From Clostridia bacterium (GTDB lineage: Bacteria; Bacillota; Clostridia; Clostridiales; Clostridiaceae): 43,828 bases of DNA. The stretch lies in NCBI GenBank assembly GCA_012523855.1, contig JAAYTB010000043.1, positions 1 to 43,828 of the forward strand, read 5' to 3'. A model generated the notes under the pieces. The model worked only from the letters and a program-made list of their open reading frames with translations, ran no database searches and was not told where the DNA came from. The position numbers were made by a program, and so were the translations under genes. Positions 8,153-17,380 of the stretch are shown one piece after another. Each line of letters opens with the position of its first letter. The stretch's first letter is position 1.

Positions 8153-8192
8153 CCCGCCGATCAATAAAAAGTCTTTCCCTATTGCCGGCGGG
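8153..8192 (-). other. GC-rich hairpin between spoIIQ and spoIIID
   Basis: On the minus strand CCCGCCG and CGGCGGG pair perfectly over 7 bp, followed inside by CAATA/TATTG and a loop GGGAAAGACTTTT. No T-run follows, so it is not a standard terminator. Its GC content is well above the surroundings. It could be a structured leader for spoIIID, a processed end of spoIIQ mRNA, or a small repeat element. Confidence 0.5.
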
Positions 8193-8203
8193 ATACAAAT
8201 CTA

Positions 8204-8938
8204 CTATTTACTTAAAGGACTATACTTTATATATTTAGCTGGATCCACATAGTTGTTGCCATTCATCACTTGAAAATGCAAGTGATCACCATAGTACTCA
8301 TTTGAGTAACTTTGCCTTGTCTTTCCTACAGCTCCGATAACTTGACCCTTTTTTACTGCATCTCCAACTTTCACCTTCACATCTTCCTTCAAGTTAGCAT
8401 ATACAGTTTTTAGACCATTTTGATGATTAATCACAACATATTGCCCAAGCTCAGTGCCATCATTATTAACAGCCTCTACCTTACCATCCAGCACTGAGGA
8501 AACCGGGCTATTAAGCTCCGCTTTAATTTCTATTCCGTTGTTTGTTTTGTAGGTTCCAATAGTTTCACACTTAACTAAACCTGTACTAAAGGTTGTTGAG
8601 TATTTTCCTTCTACCGGCTTTACAAAAGTATAGTCTGCTGGTTTTGATACAGCGGTAGAAGACGCCCCTTCCTTAGGAACAGAAATTTTTGCTTCCTTTT
8701 CTTTTTTTACCTGAATGGCATTTGGCACTTCTGTACTTTGTACTTCAGGCTTCTTTGTTACCACTTCGCCTTTCTTTATATTATTTTCTTGGACTACTGG
8801 TGGCTTGGTTACCGTTTTATTGTTTCTTGCAGTAACTGCAGCTATAGTAGCTACGATACAAAGACAAACGAATAATATTACATAGAATCCCTCCTTCTTA
8901 AAGAAATTTGATGATTTGTCAAATAGTCTTTTGTCCAT
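8204..8938 (-). CDS. spoIIQ: SpoIIQ-type LytM/M23 sporulation protein
   Basis: A 244-residue forespore membrane protein. Residues 1-17 are cytoplasmic, about 18-38 a membrane segment (GFYVILFVCLCIVATIAAVT), then a basic/proline linker and a C-terminal M23 (LytM) domain from about 105. In clostridia SpoIIQ joins SpoIIIAH across the intermembrane space during engulfment. The M23 metal site is incomplete: the HLH motif is present (GDHLHFQV, about 219-226), but the H-x-x-x-D element reads NNGIE instead of H-x-GID. It is therefore probably not an active endopeptidase. A candidate sigma-F promoter lies upstream. Position beside spoIID and spoIIID is the usual one. Confidence 0.9.
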   Translation of the reverse strand: MDKRLFDKSSNFFKKEGFYVILFVCLCIVATIAAVTARNNKTVTKPPVVQENNIKKGEVVTKKPEVQSTEVPNAIQVKKEKEAKISVPKEGASSTAVSKPADYTFVKPVEGKYSTTFSTGLVKCETIGTYKTNNGIEIKAELNSPVSSVLDGKVEAVNNDGTELGQYVVINHQNGLKTVYANLKEDVKVKVGDAVKKGQVIGAVGKTRQSYSNEYYGDHLHFQVMNGNNYVDPAKYIKYSPLSK

Positions 8939-8957
8939 ACGAACACCTCCATTTTGT

Positions 8958-8985
8958 AGTCTGTCCAGAGCTTAGTAAAAAATAC
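8958..8985 (-). promoter_or_regulatory. Candidate sigma-F promoter of spoIIQ
   Basis: On the minus strand GTATT (8981-8985) is followed after 14 bp by GGACAGACT (8958-8966), which fits the sigma-F -10 pattern GGnnAnAnT at every fixed position. Start of transcription would fall about 12 nt before the spoIIQ ATG. Sigma-F control of spoIIQ is established in Bacillus and clostridia; the spacer is one base shorter than usual. Confidence 0.6.
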
Positions 8986-9133
8986 ATTTTGCCAATGAAA
9001 AATTTTCCTGCTTTTTTGCCCTAATACGACAAATTTACCCCTTTATTTCTGTTGCCAAATGGATGGTTTTTTAGCATATGTAATCTTAAATATTTCTCTA
9101 TAATTGAGTGACAGAAATTAAATAAAATAAAAA

Positions 9134-9164
9134 GGCCTTTTTTCAGCATTGCCGAAAAAAGACC
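9134..9164 (-). terminator. spoIID terminator
   Basis: On the minus strand a stem GG(T)CTTTTTTC ... GAAAAAAGGCC with a short loop is followed by TTTTTATTTTATT. It lies 12 nt after the spoIID stop. Confidence 0.85.
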
Positions 9165-9176
9165 AAGTTGATAATA

Positions 9177-10232
9177 TTACTTCTCTATTTTTTCAATTTT
9201 TGTACCCTGATAATAATGGGTCAAAATTTGTCTATATTTATAACCTTTTTGTGCCATAACATTGGCTCCCCATTGGCTCATTCCTACACCATGTCCATAA
9301 CCTATGCATTGAATTTTTACACCTTTATCATTATAGCTGATTGTAAAGTTTGCTGAATTTAGTCCTAACATAAATCTAAATTCTGTACCAGCTATAACTG
9401 ACTCCCCTATCCTTAACTTTGTTACAGTTCCAGCTTCACTTTTTTCCAGGATTTCTAATTGCTTATGTAGATTCGTCGCTGTAACCTTGGCATTAGAGTA
9501 GTTTTTATTTATGGTATTGGCTAAATTAGAATAGCTAAACTCATAAGTTTCCTTATATTTTGTGGCTATTTCCTCGCCAGGACTATCAACACTTTTTAAA
9601 TAAGGGGCACTAAATCCAAAGACTGTTTGTGCATCTTCGGTCTTTCCTCCACTGGTAGAAAAATATTGAGGGTTCATTACCAGTTCACCATTGTAGGTAA
9701 TAACCTCTCCCTCTGTAGCTTTTACAGCATTAACCACCTTATTCCAATACTCTTCCTTTTTTGCTGCAGGCCATAAACTTGTCCTAGATTCCTTATCTTG
9801 AAATACTTGACAATGTACCGTATCACATAGATCCGCATTAGAGTTTTTGCTACATCCAACTCCTCCTATAGACCTTAAATGTGCTAATGCATAAGTTCTG
9901 GCCGCTACCGCCTGTGCTTTTAAGGCTTCTATATCAAAATTAGCAGGCATTTCACTGGATACTACTCCAGGTAAATATTCCTCCAAACTCATTTCTATAA
10001 TCTTATTTTCCTTGACTAAAAAAATTTTCACCTTATCATCCTTAACCTTAATGTTACTGAATTTTATACTATTAGGGCTTAAATTATAGGATTGGCTCCT
10101 TTCAATAGACCCTTCCTTCTTACCATTGGCAAATAGAGCTACAAATATAGGGATTACCAATATAAGTATTAACATAGTCAATATGATGCACTTGCCCTTA
10201 TTCAGATTTACAGTATAGATAATTCTCTTCAT
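9177..10232 (-). CDS. spoIID: Stage II sporulation protein D
   Basis: A 351-residue mother-cell membrane protein. SpoIID is a lytic transglycosylase that cleaves denuded glycan during engulfment, in the complex with SpoIIM and SpoIIP. A membrane anchor lies at about 14-36 (CIILTMLILILVIPIFVALF). The SpoIID domain has SSEMPANFDIEALKAQAVAA (catalytic Glu in SEMP), FSTSGGKTEDAQ, and the terminal GYGHGVGMSQWGAN. The start ATG 10232 has GGAGGAG 5 nt upstream; a TTG four codons earlier lacks this. A candidate sigma-E promoter lies upstream. Confidence 0.96.
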   Translation of the reverse strand: MKRIIYTVNLNKGKCIILTMLILILVIPIFVALFANGKKEGSIERSQSYNLSPNSIKFSNIKVKDDKVKIFLVKENKIIEMSLEEYLPGVVSSEMPANFDIEALKAQAVAARTYALAHLRSIGGVGCSKNSNADLCDTVHCQVFQDKESRTSLWPAAKKEEYWNKVVNAVKATEGEVITYNGELVMNPQYFSTSGGKTEDAQTVFGFSAPYLKSVDSPGEEIATKYKETYEFSYSNLANTINKNYSNAKVTATNLHKQLEILEKSEAGTVTKLRIGESVIAGTEFRFMLGLNSANFTISYNDKGVKIQCIGYGHGVGMSQWGANVMAQKGYKYRQILTHYYQGTKIEKIEK

Positions 10233-10261
10233 CTTCTCCTCCAATGTTATTTTTCCATATA

Positions 10262-10291
10262 CTAATCTATTAATTTAGGAGAATAAATATG
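10262..10291 (-). promoter_or_regulatory. Candidate sigma-E promoter of spoIID
   Basis: On the minus strand CATATTT (10285-10291) is followed after 14 bp by ATAGATTAG (10262-10270), resembling the sigma-E -35 (k-m-ATATTT) and -10 (ATA-n-n-n-T) elements. spoIID is a classic sigma-E gene. The -10 match is only partial. Confidence 0.4.
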
Positions 10292-10316
10292 ACGAAAAAA
10301 AATTACTAATTAAGCA

Positions 10317-10342
10317 AAAAATTCGACCAGTGGCCGAATTTT
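10317..10342 (-). terminator. murA terminator
   Basis: On the minus strand AAAATTCG ... CGAATTTTTT with an inner CCA/TGG pair forms a stem with a T-run, about 20 nt after the murA stop. Confidence 0.75.
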
Positions 10343-10364
10343 TATCAAATATTTATTACCATGT

Positions 10365-11624
10365 TTATTTACTTATTCTAATTATATTTGCCCCTAATTT
10401 TTGTAGCTTTTTTTCAATTTCAACATAGCCTCTATCAATATGATATACATCCTGAATGGAAGTGGTCCCTTCCGCAACTAGTCCAGCTAAGATTAGGGCT
10501 GCACCTGCTCGTAGATCTGTTGCCTTCACTTCCGCTCCTGTTAGGCCAGGAACTCCTTCTATCACCGCACTTCTTCCCTCGGTTTTTATATTTGCTCCCA
10601 TTCTTTTTAATTCACTAACATGCATATAACGATTTTCAAATATAGTTTCAGTAATGACACTCGTCCCATTGACAATAGATAATAGGACCATCATTTGTGC
10701 CTGCATATCTGTAGGGAAACCAGGATAAGGCATAGTCTTAATGTCTACAGGACGGAGCTCTCTATTTCCGTCTACTATTATACTTCCCCCTTGTAGTTCC
10801 ATGGCAATACCACATTCAGTAAGCTTTGCTATTACCGGTTTCATATGTTCCTCTAAAATACCATTAATTTTTATTTTGCTTTTAGTAATAGCTGCTGCAA
10901 TCATAAAAGTTCCTGCTTCTATCCTATCATAAACAGGAGTATGAGACACTCCCTTCAATTCTTTTACTCCAGTTATATGAATTGTATCCGTTCCAGCTCC
11001 TCTAATTTTTGCCCCCATAGAAATTAAAAAAGATGCCAGATCTACAATTTCTGGTTCTGCTGCGACGTTTTCTATGGTGGTTTCACCTTCAGCCATAACA
11101 GCTGCCATCATAATATTTTCCGTGGCACCTACTGATGGAAAATCCAAGTATATTTGACTGCCTACCAGCTTACTAGCACAAGCTTCCACAAAGCCATGTC
11201 CTAAAGTAATTTTAGCTCCCAAAGCACTTAAGCCTTTTAAGTGCAAGTCTATTGGCCTACTTCCTATATTACAACCTCCTGGAAGAGATATTTTAAACCT
11301 TCCAAACCTGGCCACCATTGGTCCCATTATAAGAAAGGATGCCCTCATCTTTTTCACTAACTCAGGGTCAGGCTCACAGGTAGATGCTTCAGAGGTATCT
11401 ATAGAAATATTGTTAGTCTTTATGTCTATATCCACTTTAGCATTTAAGGATCTTAAAACGTCACATATAACTATTACATCCTCTAACATAGGAGCATTTC
11501 TTATCTGGCACTTTTTTCCACACAAGATACTTGCGGCTATAATCGGTAGTACAGAATTTTTCGCCGAACTGATATTTACTTCACCGCTTAATTTGCCTCC
11601 ACCTTTTACTACTATTTTTTCCAT
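10365..11624 (-). CDS. murA: UDP-N-acetylglucosamine 1-carboxyvinyltransferase
   Basis: MurA, 419 residues, transfers enolpyruvate from PEP to UDP-GlcNAc, the first committed step of peptidoglycan synthesis, in the cytosol. The N-terminal substrate site ([20 protein letters not shown]) is present and the catalytic loop reads [15 protein letters not shown] (about 117-131), so the PEP-binding cysteine that fosfomycin modifies is retained. The start ATG 11624 has GGAGG 6 nt upstream. It follows the ywmB-like gene by 21 bp and is probably co-transcribed with it. Firmicutes often have two MurA copies; only one is in this window. Confidence 0.97.
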   Translation of the reverse strand: MEKIVVKGGGKLSGEVNISSAKNSVLPIIAASILCGKKCQIRNAPMLEDVIVICDVLRSLNAKVDIDIKTNNISIDTSEASTCEPDPELVKKMRASFLIMGPMVARFGRFKISLPGGCNIGSRPIDLHLKGLSALGAKITLGHGFVEACASKLVGSQIYLDFPSVGATENIMMAAVMAEGETTIENVAAEPEIVDLASFLISMGAKIRGAGTDTIHITGVKELKGVSHTPVYDRIEAGTFMIAAAITKSKIKINGILEEHMKPVIAKLTECGIAMELQGGSIIVDGNRELRPVDIKTMPYPGFPTDMQAQMMVLLSIVNGTSVITETIFENRYMHVSELKRMGANIKTEGRSAVIEGVPGLTGAEVKATDLRAGAALILAGLVAEGTTSIQDVYHIDRGYVEIEKKLQKLGANIIRISK

Positions 11625-11645
11625 ATTGTCCTCCATTAAAAATTG

Positions 11646-12335
11646 TTAATAAGACGTGCTGATTACTGGTGTACCAATTATTACATAAGTTCCGGACTCA
11701 CAGCTTCTAATAGCACAATTTATATCAATTAACTCATTCCCATTCTTCATTGAGTTGCCAATGCCTGTATAGGCTGTTATACTGTAACCTTTCTGTATAT
11801 TAACACTTGCAATATTATCAGCACCAAAAGCCTTTAAGATATCTTCAATTTGCCCTTTAACTTTTACTAGATCCTCTTCTCTTGTTTTAGCCTTTAGATA
11901 TTCATATTTCACTACTTTCCATGGTTTCTTTTTAAGATACTCGTCCATTTCCCTTTTCTTAAGAACCATGGTTTCCAAGTCCCCTTCTTCCACAAATTCT
12001 ACAGTGATTTTTTTATTCTCTTGTGAATATCCTATAAAGGCTCTAGACTTCTCATCATGGAATTCTATGCTAAATTTATTTCCTCCTGTCCCATTACTCA
12101 CTAGCAGGTCTTCCTTCTTTTTTGATAGCAGATTAAATATTTCTTTGCAGCTTTTTTCCGGTTCTTCACTTATGGTAAGCTCGTACCTTAGGCCATACTC
12201 TATGATTTTTCCTTCTGTTTCTTTCAGAATACTACTGCTAATATCTTTAATGCTTTGAGCAGACACTGTAACCTGGCTAATATAAGTTATTAAAAGCAGT
12301 AGATAAATTAGAACAACTACTTTTTTACTCTTCAT
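11646..12335 (-). CDS. YwmB-like secreted protein (DUF1779)
   Basis: A 229-residue protein with an N-terminal signal or anchor (about 5-26, VVVLIYLLLLITYISQVTVS) followed by SAQ, a possible cleavage site. The body matches the YwmB family of Firmicutes in position and general character; in Bacillus ywmB also lies between the atp genes and murA. The function is unknown. Start ATG 12335 follows AGGAGGGGG. The long charged helical stretch at about 100-160 is the most regular part. Confidence 0.75.
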   Translation of the reverse strand: MKSKKVVVLIYLLLLITYISQVTVSAQSIKDISSSILKETEGKIIEYGLRYELTISEEPEKSCKEIFNLLSKKKEDLLVSNGTGGNKFSIEFHDEKSRAFIGYSQENKKITVEFVEEGDLETMVLKKREMDEYLKKKPWKVVKYEYLKAKTREEDLVKVKGQIEDILKAFGADNIASVNIQKGYSITAYTGIGNSMKNGNELIDINCAIRSCESGTYVIIGTPVISTSY

Positions 12336-12480
12336 GTATATTCCCCCTCCTATATCTAGCTAAATTATTGCCAAAAATAGAGAGTTTATACACATGACAG
12401 CAGCAGTAAATATATTATTAATATATAATTTTTTCAAAAAAGTGTGAAAAGTAAATAAAAAGGAAACCTAAAAAAACAGA

Positions 12481-12511
12481 AATAAGGACTCAGCAAAGCT
12501 GAATCCTTATT
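12481..12511 (-). terminator. Terminator of the atp remnant
   Basis: A long stem AATAAGGA(C/T)TCAG ... CTGA(A/G)TCCTTATT with loop CAAAG lies 13 nt after the atpD remnant stop. On the minus strand it is followed by TTCTGTTTTTTT. The terminator has survived although atpC, which normally precedes it, is missing. Confidence 0.82.
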
Positions 12512-12523
12512 AGTATCACTTCC

Positions 12524-13336
<813 letters not shown>

Positions 13337-13338
13337 GA

Positions 13339-13824
13339 TTATCTCCCTACCTGATCTATAAATTCATCCATGATTCGCCTATGTTCTTTCTCATCTAGCT
13401 GCCTTTCTATGGCCTTAGCTGCCACTGCCAAAGCTAAGGAAACTACTTGCTCCCTAAGCTCAGCTTCAGCTCTTTCTTTTTGACCATGTACTTCTTTCTC
13501 AGCCCTATCTATAATCTCCTTAGCTTCCTTCTCTGCTTTCTTAATGATTTCTTCTCTAATTTTTTCAGCCTGCATTTTATACTTTTCAACTAAAGCCTTT
13601 CCTTCTCTTGCCGAATCTTTTAGCCTATTCTCACTTTCTAATCTATATTGCTGAGCCTTCTTTTTATTTTCTTCAGCTTCCTGTAAATTGCTACTTATTT
13701 CCCTTCTTCTTTCTGCTATTACTTTATTAATAGGCTTGAATAGGAAACGCTTTAAAAGAAAATATAGTATGAAGAAATTTATTATAGTAAAAATAGTTGT
13801 TTGGCTATGTATGTCTAAAGTCAT
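13339..13824 (-). CDS. atpF: ATP synthase subunit b
   Basis: An intact-looking 161-residue Fo subunit b: one membrane helix (about 8-28, TIFTIINFFILYFLLKRFLF) and a long charged coiled coil with many Glu/Lys/Arg, ending in a normal ERQLDEKEHRRIMDEFIDQV. ATG 13824 is 10 nt after GGGGG; the upstream TTG 13833 is too near it. The gene has no functional partners here: subunits a, delta and beta are broken and alpha and gamma absent. It may be expressed but without a role, or simply not yet mutated. Confidence 0.88.
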   Translation of the reverse strand: MTLDIHSQTTIFTIINFFILYFLLKRFLFKPINKVIAERRREISSNLQEAEENKKKAQQYRLESENRLKDSAREGKALVEKYKMQAEKIREEIIKKAEKEAKEIIDRAEKEVHGQKERAEAELREQVVSLALAVAAKAIERQLDEKEHRRIMDEFIDQVGR

Positions 13825-13868
13825 CTTATCCAAGCCCCCTTTAAATATCTATTTTACTAATGAAACAA

Positions 13869-14093
13869 TTACAGCTTACCTGTTAGTATAAAAGCTATCA
13901 AAAAACAAAATATTGCTGTAATTTCTGAAAAAGCAGCCCCTATAACTAGCAAGCTTAGAATCTTACTGCTAGCGTCTGGTTGTCTAGCCACTCCTTCCAC
14001 AGCTTTAGCCGCTACCTTTGCTGTTCCAAAAGCCCCTCCTATACAGCCTAGTACAGCCATGGCTGCCGCAATTGCAATCAAGGCCTTATCCAT
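13869..14093 (-). CDS. atpE: ATP synthase subunit c (proteolipid)
   Basis: A 74-residue two-helix proteolipid, slightly short for the family. The polar loop ARQPDASSK is present and the ion-binding carboxylate is in the second helix (GAAFSEITAIF). The Na+-type ligands are not: the first-helix Gln position is Thr, and the Ser after the Glu is Ile. If it worked it would more likely bind H+. ATG 14093 has AGGAGGG 7 nt upstream. It lies between a broken atpB and an intact atpF. Confidence 0.88.
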   Translation of the reverse strand: MDKALIAIAAAMAVLGCIGGAFGTAKVAAKAVEGVARQPDASSKILSLLVIGAAFSEITAIFCFLIAFILTGKL

Positions 14094-14112
14094 AAGAAAA
14101 TCCCTCCTAAAA

Positions 14113-14448
14113 TCATTCTGCAGAAACTATTTTTATGTGTATCATAGTTAACATTAGAAAAATAAGCATTTGAATAAAACCATCAAAAACTTCGAAATAA
14201 AAGTGAAAAGGAACAAAATTCATGTACTCCTTCCCCATATTCTCTAAAACAAGCTTTTCAATGATTTCATAAAAGATTTCCAGTACTGTTTGTTTTTTAT
14301 CCGGCTGCCTTTTTAAATTTCTTGTCAGTAAAATAGAGATAATGGTTAAGGTTAATATTATTAACCATTAAACAATTACGCTACTTGTAATTTCAAGGTT
14401 TACGCCAAAGATATCCAAGGTAAAGCCAATAGAATTCTCATGTCCCAC
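14113..14448 (-). pseudogene. atpB: ATP synthase subunit a, nonsense and internal deletion
   Basis: The frame shows typical subunit a N-terminal sequence (FGVNLEITSSVIV), then TAA at 14368-14370 where a Gln before Trp is expected, then WLIILTL ... TRNLKRQPDKKQTVLEIFYE and ENMGKEYMNFVPF. At about 14200-14210 it jumps in frame to the last helix (FEVFDGFIQMLIFLMLTMI). Over 100 residues are missing, including the helix with the essential arginine. The start codon is uncertain (GTG 14448 is used). Two independent lesions make a working product impossible. Confidence 0.92.
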
Positions 14449-14521
14449 CTTACCACTTCCTTTTCATAAAGAATTAAGTTATTAGTGCTCACTAACCTGT
14501 CAGCAAAAGGCCTACACACTT

Positions 14522-14698
14522 TTATTCATAAATTAGATCTATTAAGGCTATAATTAGTAAGCCAATAAATTGACAACAATAACCTCCTAGAAAAATCAGT
14601 GTCCTTAAACTATCTTTAAGGTAGAGCATATAGGCTACCGTGGCTGTAACAAGAATAATCATCATTTCTACCACTAAGTAAAAAAGTATGAAAAGCAT
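14522..14698 (-). pseudogene. atpI: AtpI remnant, 5' truncated
   Basis: A 58-codon frame with two hydrophobic segments (MIILVTATVAYML and TLIFLGGYCCQFIGLLIIALI). In position, directly before atpB, and in character it fits the C-terminal half of AtpI, the small membrane protein that helps assemble the c ring. The N-terminal half is absent; the thlA terminator lies immediately upstream. Identity rests mostly on synteny. Confidence 0.55.
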
Positions 14699-14705
14699 AT
14701 AAAAA

Positions 14706-14737
14706 AGACCTAGAAGGAAAATATCCCTCTAGGCCTT
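14706..14737 (-). terminator. thlA terminator
   Basis: On the minus strand AGGCCTAGAGGGA ... TCCTTCTAGGTCT forms a long stem followed by TTTTTTAT. It lies 15 nt after the thlA stop and separates thlA from the atp remnant. Confidence 0.88.
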
Positions 14738-14752
14738 TAAGTTTCTATTTAT

Positions 14753-15931
14753 TTATCTTTCAACTACAAGAGCTGTTCCCATACCGCCACCTATGCAAAG
14801 AGTAGCAAGTCCTTTTTTAGCATCTCTTTTTTCCATTTCATGAAGCAATGTTACAAGAATTCTTGCACCGGATGCTCCAATTGGGTGTCCGATTGCAATA
14901 GCTCCACCATTAACATTTACCTTGCTCATATCAAAATTTAAATCCTTTGCTACTGCAAGGCTTTGTGCTGCGAAAGCTTCATTAGCTTCAATTAAATCAA
15001 GATCTTCTACAGAGATATTTGCTGAGTCTAATGCAGCCTTAGTTGAAGCTACAGGTCCATATCCCATTATTGCAGGATCCAATCCTCTTGATCCATAGGA
15101 TAATATTTTAGCTAATGGCTTAAGTCCAAGTTCTGCAGCTTTTTCAGCACTCATTACTACTACTGCAGCAGCACCATCATTTATACCTGAAGCGTTACCA
15201 GCAGTAACTGTTCCATCCTTTTTAAATGCTGGTCTTAACTTAGCCAACTTTTCAGCTGTAGTTCCAGGTCTAACATATTCGTCTGTATCAAATACAATTG
15301 GGTCTCCTTTTCTTTGAGGTATAACTACTGGAACTATTTCATCCTTAAACTTACCATCAGCTACTGCCTTAGCTGCCTTAGCCTGAGAATCAGCTGCAAA
15401 AGCATCTTGTTCTTCTCTTGTTAAGTTCCATTTTTCAGCAATATTTTCTGCAGTTATTCCCATATGATAGTCATTGAATGCGTCCCAAAGACCATCATTT
15501 ATCATAACGTCTGTCATAGCTCCATTACCCATTCTTTGACCCCATCTAGCTGAGTTAAGAACATAAGGGGCTCTAGACATATTTTCCATACCACCAGCAA
15601 CAACTACGTCAGCGTCTCCTGCCTTTATTAACTGAGCAGCTAGGCTTACAGCTCTTAAACCAGATCCACAAACCTTGTTAATAGTCATAGCTGAAACTTC
15701 AACTGGAAGTCCTGCTTTAACCATTGCCTGTCTAGCTGGGTTTTGGCCTAATCCTGCTTGTAGTACATTTCCCATTATTACTTCGTTAACCATTTCTGGC
15801 TTTATGCCAGCCTTGTTTACCGCTTCCTTAATTACTAAAGCTCCTAAATCTACAGCTGGAACATCTTTTAAAGCTCCTCCAAAAGAACCTACGGCAGTTC
15901 TAACTGCACTAACTATAACAACTTCTTTCAT
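14753..15931 (-). CDS. thlA: Acetyl-CoA acetyltransferase (thiolase)
   Basis: A 392-residue biosynthetic thiolase that condenses two acetyl-CoA to acetoacetyl-CoA, the entry to butyrate/butanol-type fermentation. Active-site cysteine in [13 protein letters not shown] (about 88), histidine in [14 protein letters not shown] (about 348) and second cysteine in [13 protein letters not shown] (about 378). The start ATG 15931 ([15 protein letters not shown]) is fixed by homology, although in-frame ATGs lie upstream; the ribosome site there is weak (CCAGG, 7 nt). It has its own promoter, candidate Rex operator and terminator. Position beside atp and the 2-epimerase gene is as I recall for C. acetobutylicum. 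Confidence 0.97.
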   Translation of the reverse strand: MKEVVIVSAVRTAVGSFGGALKDVPAVDLGALVIKEAVNKAGIKPEMVNEVIMGNVLQAGLGQNPARQAMVKAGLPVEVSAMTINKVCGSGLRAVSLAAQLIKAGDADVVVAGGMENMSRAPYVLNSARWGQRMGNGAMTDVMINDGLWDAFNDYHMGITAENIAEKWNLTREEQDAFAADSQAKAAKAVADGKFKDEIVPVVIPQRKGDPIVFDTDEYVRPGTTAEKLAKLRPAFKKDGTVTAGNASGINDGAAAVVVMSAEKAAELGLKPLAKILSYGSRGLDPAIMGYGPVASTKAALDSANISVEDLDLIEANEAFAAQSLAVAKDLNFDMSKVNVNGGAIAIGHPIGASGARILVTLLHEMEKRDAKKGLATLCIGGGMGTALVVER

Positions 15932-16149
15932 AGTTAACCTGGTTTCTAAATTCATTATAAATCTTTTTTTTAACATTTATAAGATGGCAACATAATAAAA
16001 GCCTACTATTAAACTCGCTCCTTTTATTAAGACTTTAATAAGCCCATAAGAAGTCTAAACTTCAGCTATTCCTTATGTTTGCCAGAGAAACCAGACAACC
16101 CCCCTTTCTAATTTTATGTATTATTAATTTTTTATAAAAATCTTATCAC
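15932..16149 (-). other. Long structured thlA leader
   Basis: Transcription from the promoter below would give a leader of about 218 nt. It contains perfect inverted repeats at 16050-16063 (GAAGT-TTAG-ACTTC) and 16024-16041 (TTATTAA-AGTC-TTAATAA), an early GGGGGG run, and AAAGGAGCGAG at 16014-16024. No riboswitch class that I know is recognised, and no strong Shine-Dalgarno sits before the ATG. Confidence 0.45.
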
Positions 16150-16155
16150 AAATTA

Positions 16156-16184
16156 ATTATACATATAAACTTTGGGTTTATCAA
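16156..16184 (-). promoter_or_regulatory. Sigma-A promoter of thlA
   Basis: On the minus strand TTGATA (16179-16184) and TATAAT (16156-16161) are spaced by 17 bp. The region around it (TTTTTTAACAAAA, then TATATTGATAAA, then TATAATTAA) closely resembles the well-known strong thl promoter of C. acetobutylicum as I recall it. Confidence 0.88.
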
Positions 16185-16191
16185 TATAATT

Positions 16192-16209
16192 TTGTTAAAA
16201 AATAAACAA
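16192..16209 (-). promoter_or_regulatory. Candidate Rex operator of thlA
   Basis: On the minus strand TTGTTTATTTTTTAACAA matches the clostridial Rex pattern TTGTTAA-N4-TTAACAA with one mismatch. It lies 7 bp upstream of the -35 box. Rex, which senses NADH/NAD+, is known to bind thl promoters in solventogenic clostridia. The site lies only 4 bp after the wecB stop. Confidence 0.6.
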
Positions 16210-16213
16210 TCTT

Positions 16214-17362
16214 TTATCCTTGGAACTCTTCAACTTCTGAATGGGATTTATTAAAGTAGTTCAAAATACCTTCACATATTCTTTCTGAAGCCTTTCCATC
16301 TCCATAAGGATTAACAGCCTTGCTCATTTTGTCATATTCCTTAGCATTTCTCAAAAGCTTTGTTGCCTCTTCATATATTTTATCCTTGTCCGTTCCTACC
16401 AATTTAACTGTTCCCGCTTCCACTGCCTCCGGTCTTTCTGTCACATCTCTTAGAACAAGAACAGGTCTTCCAAGATGAGGAGCTTCCTCCTGCAAGCCAC
16501 CTGAATCTGTCATAACCATATAGCACTTATTCATGAGATTATGAGCTTCTTTCGTATCCAAGGGGGATAAAAGGTGTATTCTCTCTTTACCACCTAATCC
16601 TCTATGGACTACATCCTTTACTATAGGATTCAAATGAACTAAATATACTACTTCTGCATCTTCATTCTCTTCTATTAGCCTATTGATTGCACTGCAAATA
16701 TTGTCTATTCCTTCCCCCCAATTTTCTCTCCTATGAGCTGTTACCATTATTACCTTTTTAGAATAATCAATTTTATTTAATTCTTCACTTTCAAATATGT
16801 AATCTTCTTCCACAGTGTAATCCATGGCGTCAATTACAGTGTTTCCGGTAATGTAAATAGACCCTTCTTCTATACCTTCTCTTAAAAGATTGTTTTTAGA
16901 GCCAGATGTTGGAGCAAAATGCAAGTCTGCTAAAGAACCAGTGAGCTTTCTGTTCATTTCCTCAGGAAAAGGGAAATACTTATCAAAGGTCCTTAAGCCA
17001 GCCTCTACATGGCCAACCTTTATCTGCTTATAAAAGGCTGCTAGAGCAGCTGAAAAAGTTGTAGTTGTATCACCGTGTACTAAAATCATATCTGGCTTTT
17101 CCTGGTCAAATACTTCTTCTAATCCCTGCAAAACCATTGATGTAATTCCAGTAAGACTCTGTCTAGTTTTCATTATATTTAAATCATAGTCTGGACTTAT
17201 GCTAAATAAATCTAACACTTGATCTAACATTTCTCTGTGCTGAGCGGTAACGCACACTTTAGATATAATAGAATCACATTCTTCTAATTTTTTTATTAGA
17301 GGTGCCATCTTTATGGCTTCAGGTCTTGTTCCGAAAATAGTGAGAACCTTTATTTTATCCAT
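16214..17362 (-). CDS. wecB: UDP-N-acetylglucosamine 2-epimerase
   Basis: A 382-residue non-hydrolysing epimerase that interconverts UDP-GlcNAc and UDP-ManNAc, giving ManNAc for wall teichoic acid linkage units or other surface glycans. Signature motifs are FGTRPEAIKMAPLI (about 9-22), HGDTTTTFSAALAAF, HVEAGLRTFDKYFPFPEEMNRK (about 118) and DSGGLQEEAPHLGRPVL (about 287). Length is typical. ATG 17362 follows AAGGAGATG. It comes 18 bp after tagO, so the two sugar-nucleotide and lipid-carrier steps are probably co-expressed. The Bacillus name is mnaA. Confidence 0.96.
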   Translation of the reverse strand: MDKIKVLTIFGTRPEAIKMAPLIKKLEECDSIISKVCVTAQHREMLDQVLDLFSISPDYDLNIMKTRQSLTGITSMVLQGLEEVFDQEKPDMILVHGDTTTTFSAALAAFYKQIKVGHVEAGLRTFDKYFPFPEEMNRKLTGSLADLHFAPTSGSKNNLLREGIEEGSIYITGNTVIDAMDYTVEEDYIFESEELNKIDYSKKVIMVTAHRRENWGEGIDNICSAINRLIEENEDAEVVYLVHLNPIVKDVVHRGLGGKERIHLLSPLDTKEAHNLMNKCYMVMTDSGGLQEEAPHLGRPVLVLRDVTERPEAVEAGTVKLVGTDKDKIYEEATKLLRNAKEYDKMSKAVNPYGDGKASERICEGILNYFNKSHSEVEEFQG

Positions 17363-17380
17363 AACTTCATCTCCTTAATA

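Noticed and set aside
12409..12435. Promoter TTGAAA/TATATT before the ywmB-like gene
   Set aside because: The spacer is only 15 bp and the whole region is AT-rich, so the match is not convincing.
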